Shown: positions 27,905 to 39,200 of the stretch, one piece after another
Layout: each line of letters begins with the position of its first letter
Numbering within the stretch: position 1 is the first letter of the stretch
Source: Thermoplasmatota archaeon
GTDB taxonomy: Archaea > Thermoplasmatota > E2 > UBA202 > JdFR-43
Assembly: GCA_029259055.1 (NCBI GenBank)
Contig: JAPDJP010000015.1
Coordinates: forward strand, 1-64,000
Length of the DNA: 64,000 nucleotides
Reading direction: 5' to 3'
Made by a program: the position numbers and the translations under genes
The notes under the pieces: generated by a model
What the model saw: only the letters and a program-made list of their open reading frames with translations
The model's database searches: none
What the model was told of the DNA's origin: nothing

Positions 27905-29815
27905 ATGGAAAGCATAGATGAATGGATTGAAAAACAAGAATTCAAAACAACCGCAGATATAGAAATTCCAAAGTTGCTCATAGACCAAGTAATAGGACAA
28001 GATCATGCTGTGGAAGTAGTTAGACAAGCTGCAAAACAAAAAAGACATGTAATGCTAATTGGTGAGCCAGGAACAGGAAAATCAATGCTGGCGAGGGCAA
28101 TGACAGAATTTTTGCCAAAAGAAGAACTGGAAGATATTCTTGTTTATCCAAACCCAGATGACCCTAATACACCTCGCATTAGAGTTGTTCCTGCTGGCAA
28201 GGGAAAAGAAATTGTTGAAAGGATGAAAATTGAGGCAAGAAAAAGAGAACAGCAACAGAGTCAAATTGTTACAACAATTGTTTTTTTCATAATAATGATT
28301 TCATTAATTGGCTCAATTTTTACTGGAGACTTAATGCTTGCTTTATTTGGATTAATAGCAGGAGCAATGATTTACTTGATTGCTGGGAGAGGAAGCATAA
28401 TCCAAAGGAAAGAAGAGGCGAATATTCCAAAATTGCTCGTAGCCCATGATAAAAATGACCCTCCACCCTTTATTGATGCCACTGCCGCCCATTCCGGTGC
28501 TTTGCTTGGCGATGTGCGCCACGACCCATTTCAAGCTGGTGGATTGGAAACTCCTCCTCATTTAAGAGTGGAGGCTGGTGCCATTCATAGAGCACATAAA
28601 GGAGTGTTATATATTGACGAAATAAATACTCTGAGCCTGCCATCTCAACAGCATTTGTTAACTGCTATACAGGAAAAGAAGTTTTCTATAACAGGGCAAT
28701 CCGAAAGAAGCGCGGGAGCCATGGTTAAAACGGAGCCAGTACCCTGCGATTTTATTTTGGTGTGTGCTGGAAATTTAGATGCTGTTGCTGGAATGCATCC
28801 CGCATTAAGGAGTAGAATAAGAGGGTATGGTTATGAAGTATATATGAATAGCGTGATGGATGATACGGAAGAAAATAGGAAAAAACTGGTAAGATTTGTT
28901 GCTCAGGAAGTTGTAAAAGATGGAAGAATACCACATTTTGATAAAAAAGCTGTTGCAGAAATAATAAGAGAAGCTCAGAGAAGGGCAGGACAAAAAGGGA
29001 AACTGTCTTTAAGACTCCGTGAATTAGGAGGGCTAATAAGAGTAGCTGGAGACATTGCAAAAAATGAAGGGAAAGATGTTGTCACCGCGGAGCATGTTAT
29101 AAAAGCGAAGAAAATTGCAAGAAGTTTGGAACAACAAGTAGCTGATCGATATATTGAAAGAAAGAAAGTTTACAAGTATTTTGAAACAGAAGGTGTTAAA
29201 ATTGGCACTGTAAATGGTTTAGCTGTAATGTCTGCAGACCCTTCCTTATCAGAATATTCTGGTTTGATCTTGCCAATAGTGGCAGAAGTAACACCTGCGG
29301 GTTCAAGAGCGGAAGGTAAGGTAATAGCAACAGGAAAACTTGGAATTATAGCAAGAGAAGCTGTTCAAAACGTCTCAGCAATAATAAAAAAATATATGGG
29401 AGAAGACATATCAAGGAAAGATATACATATTCAGTTTATAGGAACATATGAAGGCGTCGAAGGTGACTCAGCATCAATTTCTGTAGCCACCGCGGTAATT
29501 TCCGCTATGGAAAAGATTCCGGTTAGGCAGGATGTTGCAATGACTGGCTCACTAAGTATTCATGGCACTGTTTTGCCAGTAGGAGGCATAACCGCAAAAA
29601 TCGAAGCAGCAGCAAAGGCAGGAATAAAAAAGGTTTTGATACCTAAAGCCAATATACAGGATGTTCTTATTGACGAGGATTTAAAAAATAGCATTGAAAT
29701 AGTTCCCGTATCAACATTAAAAGAAGTTTTAGAACATGCTTTAGTGGGCGATGGAAAAGAAAAATTAATAAAGAAATTAGAAGGTGATTATACAGAAAAT
29801 AATCCTACAGATTAG
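27905..29815 (+). CDS. lonB: Archaeal membrane-anchored Lon protease (LonB)
   Basis: This ATP-dependent protease degrades damaged and regulatory proteins from the inner face of the membrane. It has 636 residues from ATG 27905. The AAA+ Walker A (GEPGTGKS) is at 53-60. Two transmembrane helices (about 121-160) interrupt the AAA+ domain, as is typical of LonB. Walker B (Y-I-D-E-I-N) is near 236. The Ser-Lys catalytic dyad is S522 (G-D-S-A-S) and K565 (G-I-T-A-K). The usual archaeal Lon length and order are kept, with no intein. The gene converges with the surface-protein operon, with 7 bp between stops. Confidence 0.96.
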   Translation: MESIDEWIEKQEFKTTADIEIPKLLIDQVIGQDHAVEVVRQAAKQKRHVMLIGEPGTGKSMLARAMTEFLPKEELEDILVYPNPDDPNTPRIRVVPAGKGKEIVERMKIEARKREQQQSQIVTTIVFFIIMISLIGSIFTGDLMLALFGLIAGAMIYLIAGRGSIIQRKEEANIPKLLVAHDKNDPPPFIDATAAHSGALLGDVRHDPFQAGGLETPPHLRVEAGAIHRAHKGVLYIDEINTLSLPSQQHLLTAIQEKKFSITGQSERSAGAMVKTEPVPCDFILVCAGNLDAVAGMHPALRSRIRGYGYEVYMNSVMDDTEENRKKLVRFVAQEVVKDGRIPHFDKKAVAEIIREAQRRAGQKGKLSLRLRELGGLIRVAGDIAKNEGKDVVTAEHVIKAKKIARSLEQQVADRYIERKKVYKYFETEGVKIGTVNGLAVMSADPSLSEYSGLILPIVAEVTPAGSRAEGKVIATGKLGIIAREAVQNVSAIIKKYMGEDISRKDIHIQFIGTYEGVEGDSASISVATAVISAMEKIPVRQDVAMTGSLSIHGTVLPVGGITAKIEAAAKAGIKKVLIPKANIQDVLIDEDLKNSIEIVPVSTLKEVLEHALVGDGKEKLIKKLEGDYTENNPTD

Positions 29816-29822
29816 TAACAAA

Positions 29823-31004
29823 TTAGGTAACAACCCATCCAGGCCCAACCTGGGCGTATATTCTTGCAATATTTATTCTAACTATAATATTTTGCAAATT
29901 GAGCAAAACAAAATTTTCTCCTTCCGTTACTCTTCCATTGAGCTCTTCTTTAAGGAAATCCTTCCAAGCAGAAGGATAGAGAGTAGTAATATTTATTGTT
30001 ACATTTGTTGCATAATAAATATAGCTGGTCCAGCTTGAAAAATTCGTTCTTATAGAAAATGTTCCATAACCTGCTGCTCCTGTTTTGCCAGCAACACCAA
30101 CTATATTAATTAAAGTAAGATTAAAAGTTTGATTATTAGCTATTAGCATGGGAGGGAATAACATTGTATTTCCTCCCGCCTGACTTAAAATAACAGCTCC
30201 TCCCTCATAGATATAATCTTGGTCAACAAAATAGGCATTTTGAGAGGAATATTTTATTGTACCCAACTTGTTTGTTTGGCTAATTTGTACATTTTGAAAT
30301 CTAAGACAATTTATTATAAAAGTGCCATTTGATGAGCCATTTATTGAAATATTATATGGGGTAGGAAAGTTTTGTAATATATCTTTAAATTTATAATCCT
30401 CATTCAGTAAATTAATTCTGTAACTTATTCCATCCTTTAATGCAACAGCTATTGGTTGGCTAAAAATTATTTGAGTATTGTTTATTACAGTAAGATTAAT
30501 CTGTACAAAATTATTTACAGTGCCAACCTCTACAGAAATATTTGCACTAAGAACAGATAAATTATAAGTATCTCCCTTTTGCAAATTCTCTATATACAAT
30601 TCAAGCTCATTTACTTTTAGTATATTTGTTATTTCCCCTATATTATTTTCAAAGGAATATAATACCGCCTTCATCCCATCGCCATTTATTGATATGCTAA
30701 AATTGCTCGAATTGCTTGATAGTATTTGCAAAGAACCAAAAGCTCTAGAGGTGACAAAGTAAGGCAATTCTTTACTACCTAAAGTAATAGAATTTATCAA
30801 GGGCGACTCACTCCTTTCTATCGCCTGTAAATCGACGGAATATTTTAAGCTAGCAAATTGATTTGCAACCAAATCCATGTGTTCCGCTTCCCTTTCCTTC
30901 ATCCATCTCGGAATATAATATGTTTGAATAGTTATTAGCATGATGGCAAATAAAGTGACAATGAGAATTGCGACGATGACGCCAACCTGCCCCTTCCTAT
31001 TCAT
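29823..31004 (-). CDS. Pilin-like exported protein with class III signal peptide (in frame with upstream gene)
   Basis: The protein has 393 residues starting M-N-R-K-G-Q-V-G-V-I-V-A-I-L-I-V. A basic R-K-G just before a 22-residue hydrophobic helix is a class III (prepilin/archaellin-type) signal, cleaved after Gly. The body is a beta-rich extracellular domain with repeated N-I-S and I-N-L-T strands, resembling archaeal pseudopilin-like proteins of unknown function. The frame is continuous with the cohesin-PKD protein upstream. That protein already ends with its own transmembrane helix and K-K-R-G tail, and a class III signal only works at an N-terminus. I therefore annotate a separate start at 31004, preceded by GAGGGGA. 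Confidence 0.65.
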   Translation of the reverse strand: MNRKGQVGVIVAILIVTLFAIMLITIQTYYIPRWMKEREAEHMDLVANQFASLKYSVDLQAIERSESPLINSITLGSKELPYFVTSRAFGSLQILSSNSSNFSISINGDGMKAVLYSFENNIGEITNILKVNELELYIENLQKGDTYNLSVLSANISVEVGTVNNFVQINLTVINNTQIIFSQPIAVALKDGISYRINLLNEDYKFKDILQNFPTPYNISINGSSNGTFIINCLRFQNVQISQTNKLGTIKYSSQNAYFVDQDYIYEGGAVILSQAGGNTMLFPPMLIANNQTFNLTLINIVGVAGKTGAAGYGTFSIRTNFSSWTSYIYYATNVTINITTLYPSAWKDFLKEELNGRVTEGENFVLLNLQNIIVRINIARIYAQVGPGWVVT

Positions 31005-33698
31005 GCTATTAAATCCCCTCTTTTTAAATAACTTTACGATATTTGCAAAAATAATGGCTACTAAGGCAATTATTATTATAATTAAAATTGTGTTATCTTT
31101 GCTACTTTTAATTTCAAATTTTGCTATATTAGAAAATTCTTTTCCATCATATGCTCTTGCCTCCACAATATGCTTACCCTTTAATTTGATTTCATAACTC
31201 CAATTTCCTTGCTCCCATTCCCCTATATCGATCCAGCTACCATTATCTATCCTTATTTCAATTTTTAAAACATCTCCATCTTCATCCTTTACTATTCCTC
31301 TTATAACACCATTTTTACATTCATATATGGAAATATACGGTTTATGATTATTATTTACATAAATACATATTGAATCAGTTGCATAATCTTTACCATCATA
31401 TGCCCTCGCCTCTATAATATGCATTCCATTTTTTAATTCTGTTGTATCTATTTCATAATACCAGCTCAAATTTTCTACCAAAATCCAGCTACCATTATCT
31501 ATCCTTATTTCAATTTTTAAAACGTCTCCATCCTCATCGTTGGCAATACCTCTAATCATAATAGAATTATTAACGTAACTTCCATTTTCTGGATATAAAA
31601 TATGAATTTCAGGAGGAGTATTTTGAACCACAGAACTTGTTACAAAATTTGCAATAATTGTCTTATTCTCATTCATTACAACTTGTATAACATTTTCATA
31701 ACCCACAGCATCCCCGCCCCATCCAGCAAATCTATAATTTGAATATGCATATGCTATCAATGTTACTTTCGTCCCATATTCATAATTTTTTTTCAATGGA
31801 TTAATATGGACATATCCAGAATTTGGAGGATTTATTATAACAGATAGCTCGTATTTTTTATATTTCAATATAACAATTTTGCTTATGTTGCCAATGCATC
31901 CATCATCATCTGTTATAGTAAGAGTAACATTGTATATTCCATCATCAGAATAGGAATGAGTGACAACGCTTCCATATGCAACATATCCATCTCCAAAGTC
32001 CCATGTATAGTTTACAATGTAGCCATCTAAATCATAACTTGAAGAAGCATTGAATATAACGGTATTGTTCACAATTTCATATGAGAAATTAGCAAAAGGT
32101 TTTCTATTCATTACAACAATTTTTTTTGTTATGTTGCCAATCAATCCATCATTATCAACAACTCTCAAAGTAACATTGTATATACCATCATCATTCCATG
32201 AATGCTCAACTACATCACCACTTTCATCAAATATACCATCACCATTCCAATCCCATTCATATGATACAATAGAGCCATCTAAATCATAACTTAATGAGCC
32301 ATTGAAAATAACGGACTCAAAAGTATATGGATTTAAAGGCATAAAGGAAAAATTGGCAATAGGAGGAGATAATATAAGAGCGTATGTTGTATCTACAGCA
32401 ATGCCTCCATAATTATCAACAACTGTAAGAACAACAGTATAATTTCCTGGACTGCTATAGGAGTGAGTAACAACTTTTCCATATCCAACGCTTCCATCCC
32501 CAAAATTCCATGTATAATTTACAATGTAGCCATCTAAATCATAACTTGAAGAAGCATTGAATAAAATGCTTTGATTTACAATTGCATAGTAAGCTCCTCC
32601 TGCATTTGCAAAAGGTATGGAATTTCTAACATCAATTTTTTTGCTTATGTTACCAACGCATCCATCATTATCAACAACTGTTAGAATAACAGTATAATTT
32701 CCTGGGTTATTATAGGAATGGGTGACAACTCCTCCATGTCCAACATACCCATCCCCAAAATCCCATGTATAATTTACAATGTAGCCATCTAAATCATAAC
32801 TTGATGAAGCATTGAATAAAATACTTTGATTAATATACGGGTTTAAAGGCACAAAAGAAAAATTTGCAATAGGGGGAATTAATTCCATTATTGTTATACT
32901 CTTGTTTTCTACATATGCATATATAATGTTGTTATACCAGTCACTTATGGTAACATTGGATAAACAAATTTCCGTTTTTCCATATGATAATGGTTTAAAA
33001 TTGATTCTTGCAACATATCCGCTCCCATTTGTAACATTTGAGATTGCAACGATTCTTACTCCATTAGAAATATTATTCCAATATACATTTACAGATTCAT
33101 TCCCTATCTCTCCATTTTCAATTTCTTCTATGCATAAATAGCTCTTGTTATATAATAAATCAAAGTTCATGCTACTAAAATTGCTAACATTGTATATCAT
33201 TATGTCAGCATAAAAATTCTTTTTAACAACATCCGGGGAAGAAACTTTTAAAAGCGTTGGTGTTAAAATAACGCTTTTATTAAGCCAGCTTACATTTATT
33301 TTATTTCCATGCACATCACTTAAATTTCCATATATTTTAAAATCAGCGACTCCTTTTCCAATACTCTTAAATTTAACTATAGAAAGATATCCATCGCCAC
33401 TAATTCCAGTAAGACCGGCATCTTGAACTATTTTGCAGATTCCATCATATGAATTATAGTTAACTCCTATACTATAATTTTCTATGCTTCCATTATATAC
33501 TCCTATCAATTGCAAAATAGATGAATTATAAACAATAATATAATCTGCGGCAGAAAAATTACTTAGGTTATAAGCCATAATATATAAATTGATTTCATTT
33601 CCAGTTAGTACTATAGATGGACAGGAAAGCTGTATAGTTGCAGCTATTGAAGTTACTGCAAATGCATTAAGTGCCAATATTACTACTAATAATTTCAT
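31005..33698 (-). CDS. Cohesin-like and PKD surface protein with C-terminal membrane anchor
   Basis: The part described is about 898 residues of a 1291-codon open frame. A signal peptide (1-20) is followed by two cohesin-type modules (about 21-145 and 150-270), recognised by the pattern Y-N-x-S-I/Y-L, G-x-I-x-N and a C-terminal A-x-I-x-F-K. Then come four PKD domains (N-Y-T-W-D/N-F-G-D-G), an InlB-type repeat (Y-R-F-A-G-W-G-G-D), two Ig-like modules (R-I-D-N-G-S-W), and a transmembrane helix with a basic tail. Cohesins bind dockerins, and the gene just upstream ends in a dockerin. This is likely the membrane-tethered scaffold. The ATG overlaps the previous stop (ATGA). No stop codon precedes 31004. 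Confidence 0.75.
31877..32366. repeat. Long direct repeat, copy 1 (PKD module pair)
   Basis: This 490-bp segment encodes two PKD modules. It is nearly identical to 36726-37215 in a neighbouring gene 4849 bp away. From 32011 to the end (356 bp) I found no mismatch. Recent duplication or gene conversion is implied. Confidence 0.92.
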
Positions 33699-36205
33699 GC
33701 TTTCCCTAATATTTTATTTATAAGCATTTCCATATCTTCCTGATTAACATTCCCATTTTTATCTACATCTGCTGGTGGGGTGGGGGTATCGATTCCCGCC
33801 AAAATTCTCTCCATTTTAGTAATGTCCATTGCATTTAGCTTTCCATCTAAATTGGCATCCCCTCTTTTATATACAGTTACTTCTATTTCTTTTGAATAAA
33901 CTCCTCCATATTCATCTGTTGCTAACAAAATAACGGTATATTTACCAGCTCTTCTATAAACGTGCGTAACATTCTTCCCATATGCAATGCTCCCGTCCCC
34001 AAAATCCCATTTCCATGAAATAATGTTTCCGCTCGAATTGTCATAGAAATAGCCTGTTTCATTTTCAAATAAGAAAGAATATGAAAAGTTTATTGATACA
34101 TTTTGTATTGTATGGAAAACAAAAATACCTGTTGTAGAGATATTTTTACCATCATTTACAACAACATACCATCTATATGTTTTTCCATGTTTTAAATTCA
34201 AAGCTACACATGCATATCCATTGTATGTTTCAATAGAAGAAATTTTACTTCCATTATGCCAATAGAATGTAACATTTAATATATCGTAATCCTCATCATA
34301 CACATAAATTTGGAGAGAAATATTTATTCCCACTACAGTGTCATTTTCTGGATATAAAATTGTTATATTTGGAGGATGATTTTCTTTTAACAATGTAGAA
34401 AAGTTCTTTACTTCTCCATATGCTATTCTACCATTTGAACCAACAGCAACAGCTCTATAACTATAGCATTTTCCATCTTTCAATCCAGTAATATTGACAT
34501 TGAATAAACCCGTAGTATTTACTGTTTTGACAGATGTTGTTTTCTTGCTTTTACCATCCCAGTATTCAAACCAAATGTAACAAAAATCACTCCCTCCCAA
34601 TGAAGTTAAGTTTGCGTATAAAGTAGCATTATGATATGATGCCATTGCATCCCAAGTAGCAATGGAGGGAGGAGCAGGAAGCGCCAAAGTTTTAAAAGTA
34701 AGATTTACTCCATAAGATATCCCCTTACTATTTTCAACAACAGCCCTATAGTAATACAAAGTATTTTCCTTTAAATTGGTTAATACTTCGTAAAATTCTC
34801 CAGTTGAATCCATTATCTTTTTTTGTGTTTGATTTTTTTCTCCTCCCTCCTCCCAATATTCAAACCATACCTTACAGCTGTCATCACCTCCCATATCTGT
34901 TAAATTTCCCTTTAGAATAATGGCATATTCTATTGCCCTCGTTTCCACGCTTGCTTTTATTGGTTGAGTATAGAATGTATGGTCATTTCCATAGGTTATA
35001 CCTTTATAATTTTTGGCAATTGCCCTAAAATGATAAACTTTTCCTGGCTCCAAATTATCGATTTCTATTGAAAATTCACCAACAGAATAAATATTTAGTT
35101 TTTGTGTTGTATAACCATAAGATGTTGTCTCTCCATACTCAAACCATGCTTCACAGCCATCATCCCCTCCCAAATCAGTTAGCTCTCCCCTTAATACAGC
35201 TGAATAACTTGTAACATTTTCAGCATCTAATGTTATAACAGATGGATAAATAATATGGGTTGTAAATGTTAAATCCTCTCCCACAGATGTTCCAGCAATA
35301 TTACTTGCAATAGCCCTAAAATGATATGTTGTATTAACTGTTAACCCAGATATAGTGTAATAGAACTGGGATGGCGAAGTTTTTTGGATAACCGGGGTAG
35401 AATATGCATAATCCTGCCAGTTTTCATGAAATGTTGTATCATAAACAAACCAGACTTGGCAATTCTGAGCTCCTACCCTATTTAAATACCCATTTAATGT
35501 TGCTTCATTATATCCAATATTTGTTGCCTGCTGTGTAATAACTTCTGGAATTTCTGCTGGAGTATGAAAAGTTAAATCATTTCCATAACTTGTTTTTTTG
35601 CTATTCCTAGCAACAGCTTTAAAATGGTATGTTGTATCTGGTTTTAAATTAGTAATAGCAATACTAAAGATTCCTTCTTCATATAGTGTTAATTTTTGTG
35701 TTGTATAACCATAAGATGCTGTTTCCCCATATTTAAACCATACCTTACAGCTGTCATCCCCTCCCAAATCAGTTAGCTCTCCCCTTAATACAGCTGAATA
35801 ACTTGTAACATTTTCAGCATCTAATGTTATAATGCTTGGACTCCCAATCAATGAAAAACTTATATTTTTTGAAGGTTGACTAACATCTAAAATAAAAGAT
35901 TTGCTATTTTCTTCCCCATTATAACTACAATATACCGTGATTGTGTCCCCATCTTCACAATTTGGCAGATTATATAAATTGGCTTGATAATAACCATTTT
36001 GTTGAGTTGAAACCGAAATTTGCGTTGATTTATCAACATCTTTTATTATAACAGATACGCCAGCTGGCAAAGGCTCCCCATCGCTATTTTTTATGTATCC
36101 ATATACTGGAAATGGCTGGTCCAGCGCTTTTCCTCTATCAATTACTTCTATGGTTGTAAAGAGTATTAACAAACCAACAAACAAACTTTTTATTTTTTTA
36201 TTCAT
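33695..36205 (-). CDS. Fibronectin-like repeat protein ending in a dockerin domain
   Basis: The protein has 836 residues. A signal peptide (1-27) is followed by a carboxypeptidase-regulatory-like domain (about 30-110) and five fibronectin type III-like modules. These share the motif L-x-G-E/N-L-T-D-L-G-G-D-D-S-C-x-V-W-F with a paired Cys. One Ig-like module and one PKD domain (K-W-D-F-G-D-G) come next. The last 56 residues (781-836) form a type I dockerin with two calcium-loop/helix repeats (D-A-N-L-D-G-K-L-N and D-V-D-K-N-G-N-V-N). The dockerin should bind a cohesin, and two cohesin-like domains are encoded by the next gene. The stop and start overlap with both neighbours by 4 bp, so translation is coupled. 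There is no enzymatic domain, unlike cellulosomal dockerin proteins. Confidence 0.85.
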   Translation of the reverse strand: MNKKIKSLFVGLLILFTTIEVIDRGKALDQPFPVYGYIKNSDGEPLPAGVSVIIKDVDKSTQISVSTQQNGYYQANLYNLPNCEDGDTITVYCSYNGEENSKSFILDVSQPSKNISFSLIGSPSIITLDAENVTSYSAVLRGELTDLGGDDSCKVWFKYGETASYGYTTQKLTLYEEGIFSIAITNLKPDTTYHFKAVARNSKKTSYGNDLTFHTPAEIPEVITQQATNIGYNEATLNGYLNRVGAQNCQVWFVYDTTFHENWQDYAYSTPVIQKTSPSQFYYTISGLTVNTTYHFRAIASNIAGTSVGEDLTFTTHIIYPSVITLDAENVTSYSAVLRGELTDLGGDDGCEAWFEYGETTSYGYTTQKLNIYSVGEFSIEIDNLEPGKVYHFRAIAKNYKGITYGNDHTFYTQPIKASVETRAIEYAIILKGNLTDMGGDDSCKVWFEYWEEGGEKNQTQKKIMDSTGEFYEVLTNLKENTLYYYRAVVENSKGISYGVNLTFKTLALPAPPSIATWDAMASYHNATLYANLTSLGGSDFCYIWFEYWDGKSKKTTSVKTVNTTGLFNVNITGLKDGKCYSYRAVAVGSNGRIAYGEVKNFSTLLKENHPPNITILYPENDTVVGINISLQIYVYDEDYDILNVTFYWHNGSKISSIETYNGYACVALNLKHGKTYRWYVVVNDGKNISTTGIFVFHTIQNVSINFSYSFLFENETGYFYDNSSGNIISWKWDFGDGSIAYGKNVTHVYRRAGKYTVILLATDEYGGVYSKEIEVTVYKRGDANLDGKLNAMDITKMERILAGIDTPTPPADVDKNGNVNQEDMEMLINKILGKA
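35160..35238. repeat. Fibronectin-module repeat, copy 1
   Basis: This 79-bp segment is identical or nearly so to 35754-35832 (offset 594 bp, exactly 198 codons). It lies in two fibronectin-like modules of the dockerin gene. Confidence 0.85.
35754..35832. repeat. Fibronectin-module repeat, copy 2
   Basis: This is the partner of 35160-35238. The spacing is in frame, so modules can be swapped without breaking the gene. Confidence 0.85.
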
Positions 36206-39200
36206 CCTATCACCTCCATTAAAAAGCTACCAGAATTTGCAACCCTCAAAACGACACAATCCCCCGGTTCAATAACAAAATCATAAGAGGAAGGAGAAAC
36301 ACCAACTATATAATCATCAAACCCCCCTTTATTAACATTCCATTTACTTATTACACTCCCTTCTGGCATAATATCACTTCCTATTAATTCAGCAAGCTGA
36401 GAAGCCTTTATTGATTGGCTCAGCCATGGAATATAATTGACAACATTTTTTTGATTTTTAACTAAAGAGATTTTAGTATCAACCCTTACAATTTTTGAAA
36501 TGCTATCGTTATACTCACCATTAAAAATCGTAAGAGTAACATTGTAATAATTTCCTAATGGATAAGTATGGCTTGTATTTCTATCCATGCATTTCTTACC
36601 ATCCCCAAAATCCCAAAGCCAGGCAGAAGCACCTTTTGATAAATCAATAAAATCTATTTTTTGTTTAGATACCGGATTCTCAGGTATATATGTAAAATTA
36701 GCTATTAGGATTATTATTTCCAAATTTTTGCTTATGTTGCCAATGCATCCATCATCATCTGTTATAGTAAGAGTAACATTGTATATTCCATCATCAGAAT
36801 AGGAATGGGTAACAACGCTTCCATATGCAACGCTTCCATCTCCAAAGTTCCATGTATAATTTACAATGTAGCCATCTAAATCATAACTTGAAGAAGCATT
36901 GAATATAACGGTATTGTTCACAATTTCATATGAGAAATTAGCAAAAGGTTTTCTATTCATTACAACAATTTTTTTTGTTATGTTGCCAATCAATCCATCA
37001 TTATCAACAACTCTCAAAGTAACATTGTATATACCATCATCATTCCATGAATGCTCAACTACATCACCACTTTCATCAAATATACCATCACCATTCCAAT
37101 CCCATTCATATGATACAATAGAGCCATCTAAATCATAACTTAATGAGCCATTGAAAATAACGGACTCAAAAGTATATGGATTTAAAGGCATAAAGGAAAA
37201 ATTGGCAATAGGAGGGGAAGTTAAATTGAAAGAATAGATATTTGATTTAATGCCATTTAATTCATCTTTTGCAAAAATGTAAAATTCATATTTTCCATAT
37301 TCAAAACTTGAATTGTAATAATAAGTATCGTTTAATCCTTTAGTCATTTTTGCAGAAAAATTAGAAAAATTAATCCACACTTCCTTTACTTCAATATTAT
37401 CTATAACAATGCAGGAAATATTTACATATTCATTAATAAGAATGCTCACATTTCTTATTTCAGGTGGGTCATTATCAATTATATTAACAATTTTCTCCCC
37501 CGTACTATTCCAATTCCCGAATTCATCTTTTGCTACAATCATATAATGCAAAATAGTTTCATTAGCAACAATAATCTCTTTAATCCAATAATCTCCAGAT
37601 TTTTCCATACTTTCATTATAATGGCTTCCATTATACCAGTATTCAACAAATGCTGTTACATTACTTTTATCGCTTATACTTGCATTAAAAATAAAAGAAT
37701 CACCAGTTGTCGGTATGGAAGTTAAATCCTTTATTGTTGGCTTTTCAATATCTATGAAATTTGCAACCAAGCTTTTATTTGAATCTAACAAAATTTGAAT
37801 AGTTTCATTCACACTGCTTACATCCCCGCTCCAATAAGCAAATTCATAGCCATCATATGCATATGCAGTTATGGTTATGTAACCATATCCATATAAACCG
37901 CTAGATGGAACAGTATATCCAGCATTTGGAGGAAATATGCTTATATTTAGCTTAAAAGCTTTTGTTTTAAAATGCCATATACAACTCATATTTTCAATTT
38001 TGCCATCATTTACAACAACATACCAGTAATATGTTTTATTATATTCTAAATTAAGCTGGCATTCAACATTTCCAGAAACATTTTCAAATTCCGCTACCAA
38101 TTCATCATTCAAATAGAAATAAACATGCAATGAATCATTATCCACATCATATATATATGCTATTAAGCTAACATTTTTTGAAACAATGGAATTATTTTCT
38201 GGCTCTAATAAATGAATAATTGGAGGATGATTATACATAACAATTTTACTTACGTTACCAACGCATCCATCATTATCAACAACTGTAAGAACAACAGTAT
38301 AATTTCCTGTATTACTATAAGAATGAGTAACAACTTTTCCATGTCCAACGCTTCCATCTCCAAAATCCCATGTATAATTTACAATGTAGCCATCTAAATC
38401 ATAACTTGAAGAAGCATTGAATATAACAGTATTGTTCACAATTTCATATGAGAAATTAGCAATAGGTTTTTGTAGAACATTTATTGATACAGTATCATAT
38501 AATTTTGTTCCTAAAATATCAATTACTGTTAAATTAGCAACAGAAGAAATATTATAAGTACATGTTATGGAAAAATTACCAGATAAATTCCCAACATATT
38601 CAGCTATTCCGTCGTTATTTATGTCCAGTTTCCATATAGAAATTTCTCCGTCTATATTAATGTAGAATGTAACTGTAAGGGGGGCGCATCCCTGATTTAT
38701 ATTTACAGATAAATTACAGAAAGGCTCTTTAATTATTTTAAAGGAATATGTAGAAGAAACATTAACATTTCCATTAATGTCAATGGCACATATAAAGAAA
38801 TAATATGTTCCTACCATGGAATATGTTTGGTTTATATAGCGATTAGAGATTTTTTGCATGCTACCGTCTGGATAGGTTATATTAATCCATGTTTCCTTTA
38901 TACCTGCATTATCTGTAACATTGCAGGATATGTTAACGTATTTACCTTTATATTGAATCGATGGATTTATATTAATATCTAAAATTTTTGGTGGCAGATT
39001 ATCCGATACAGTTTTAAAATACCATATACAACTCATATTTTCAATTTTGCCATCATTTACAACAACATACCAGTAATATGTTTTATTATATTCTAAATAA
39101 AGCTGGCATTCAACATTTCCAGAAACATTTTCAAATTCCGCTACCAATTCATCATTCAAATAGAAATAAACATGCAATGAATCATTATCCACATCATATA

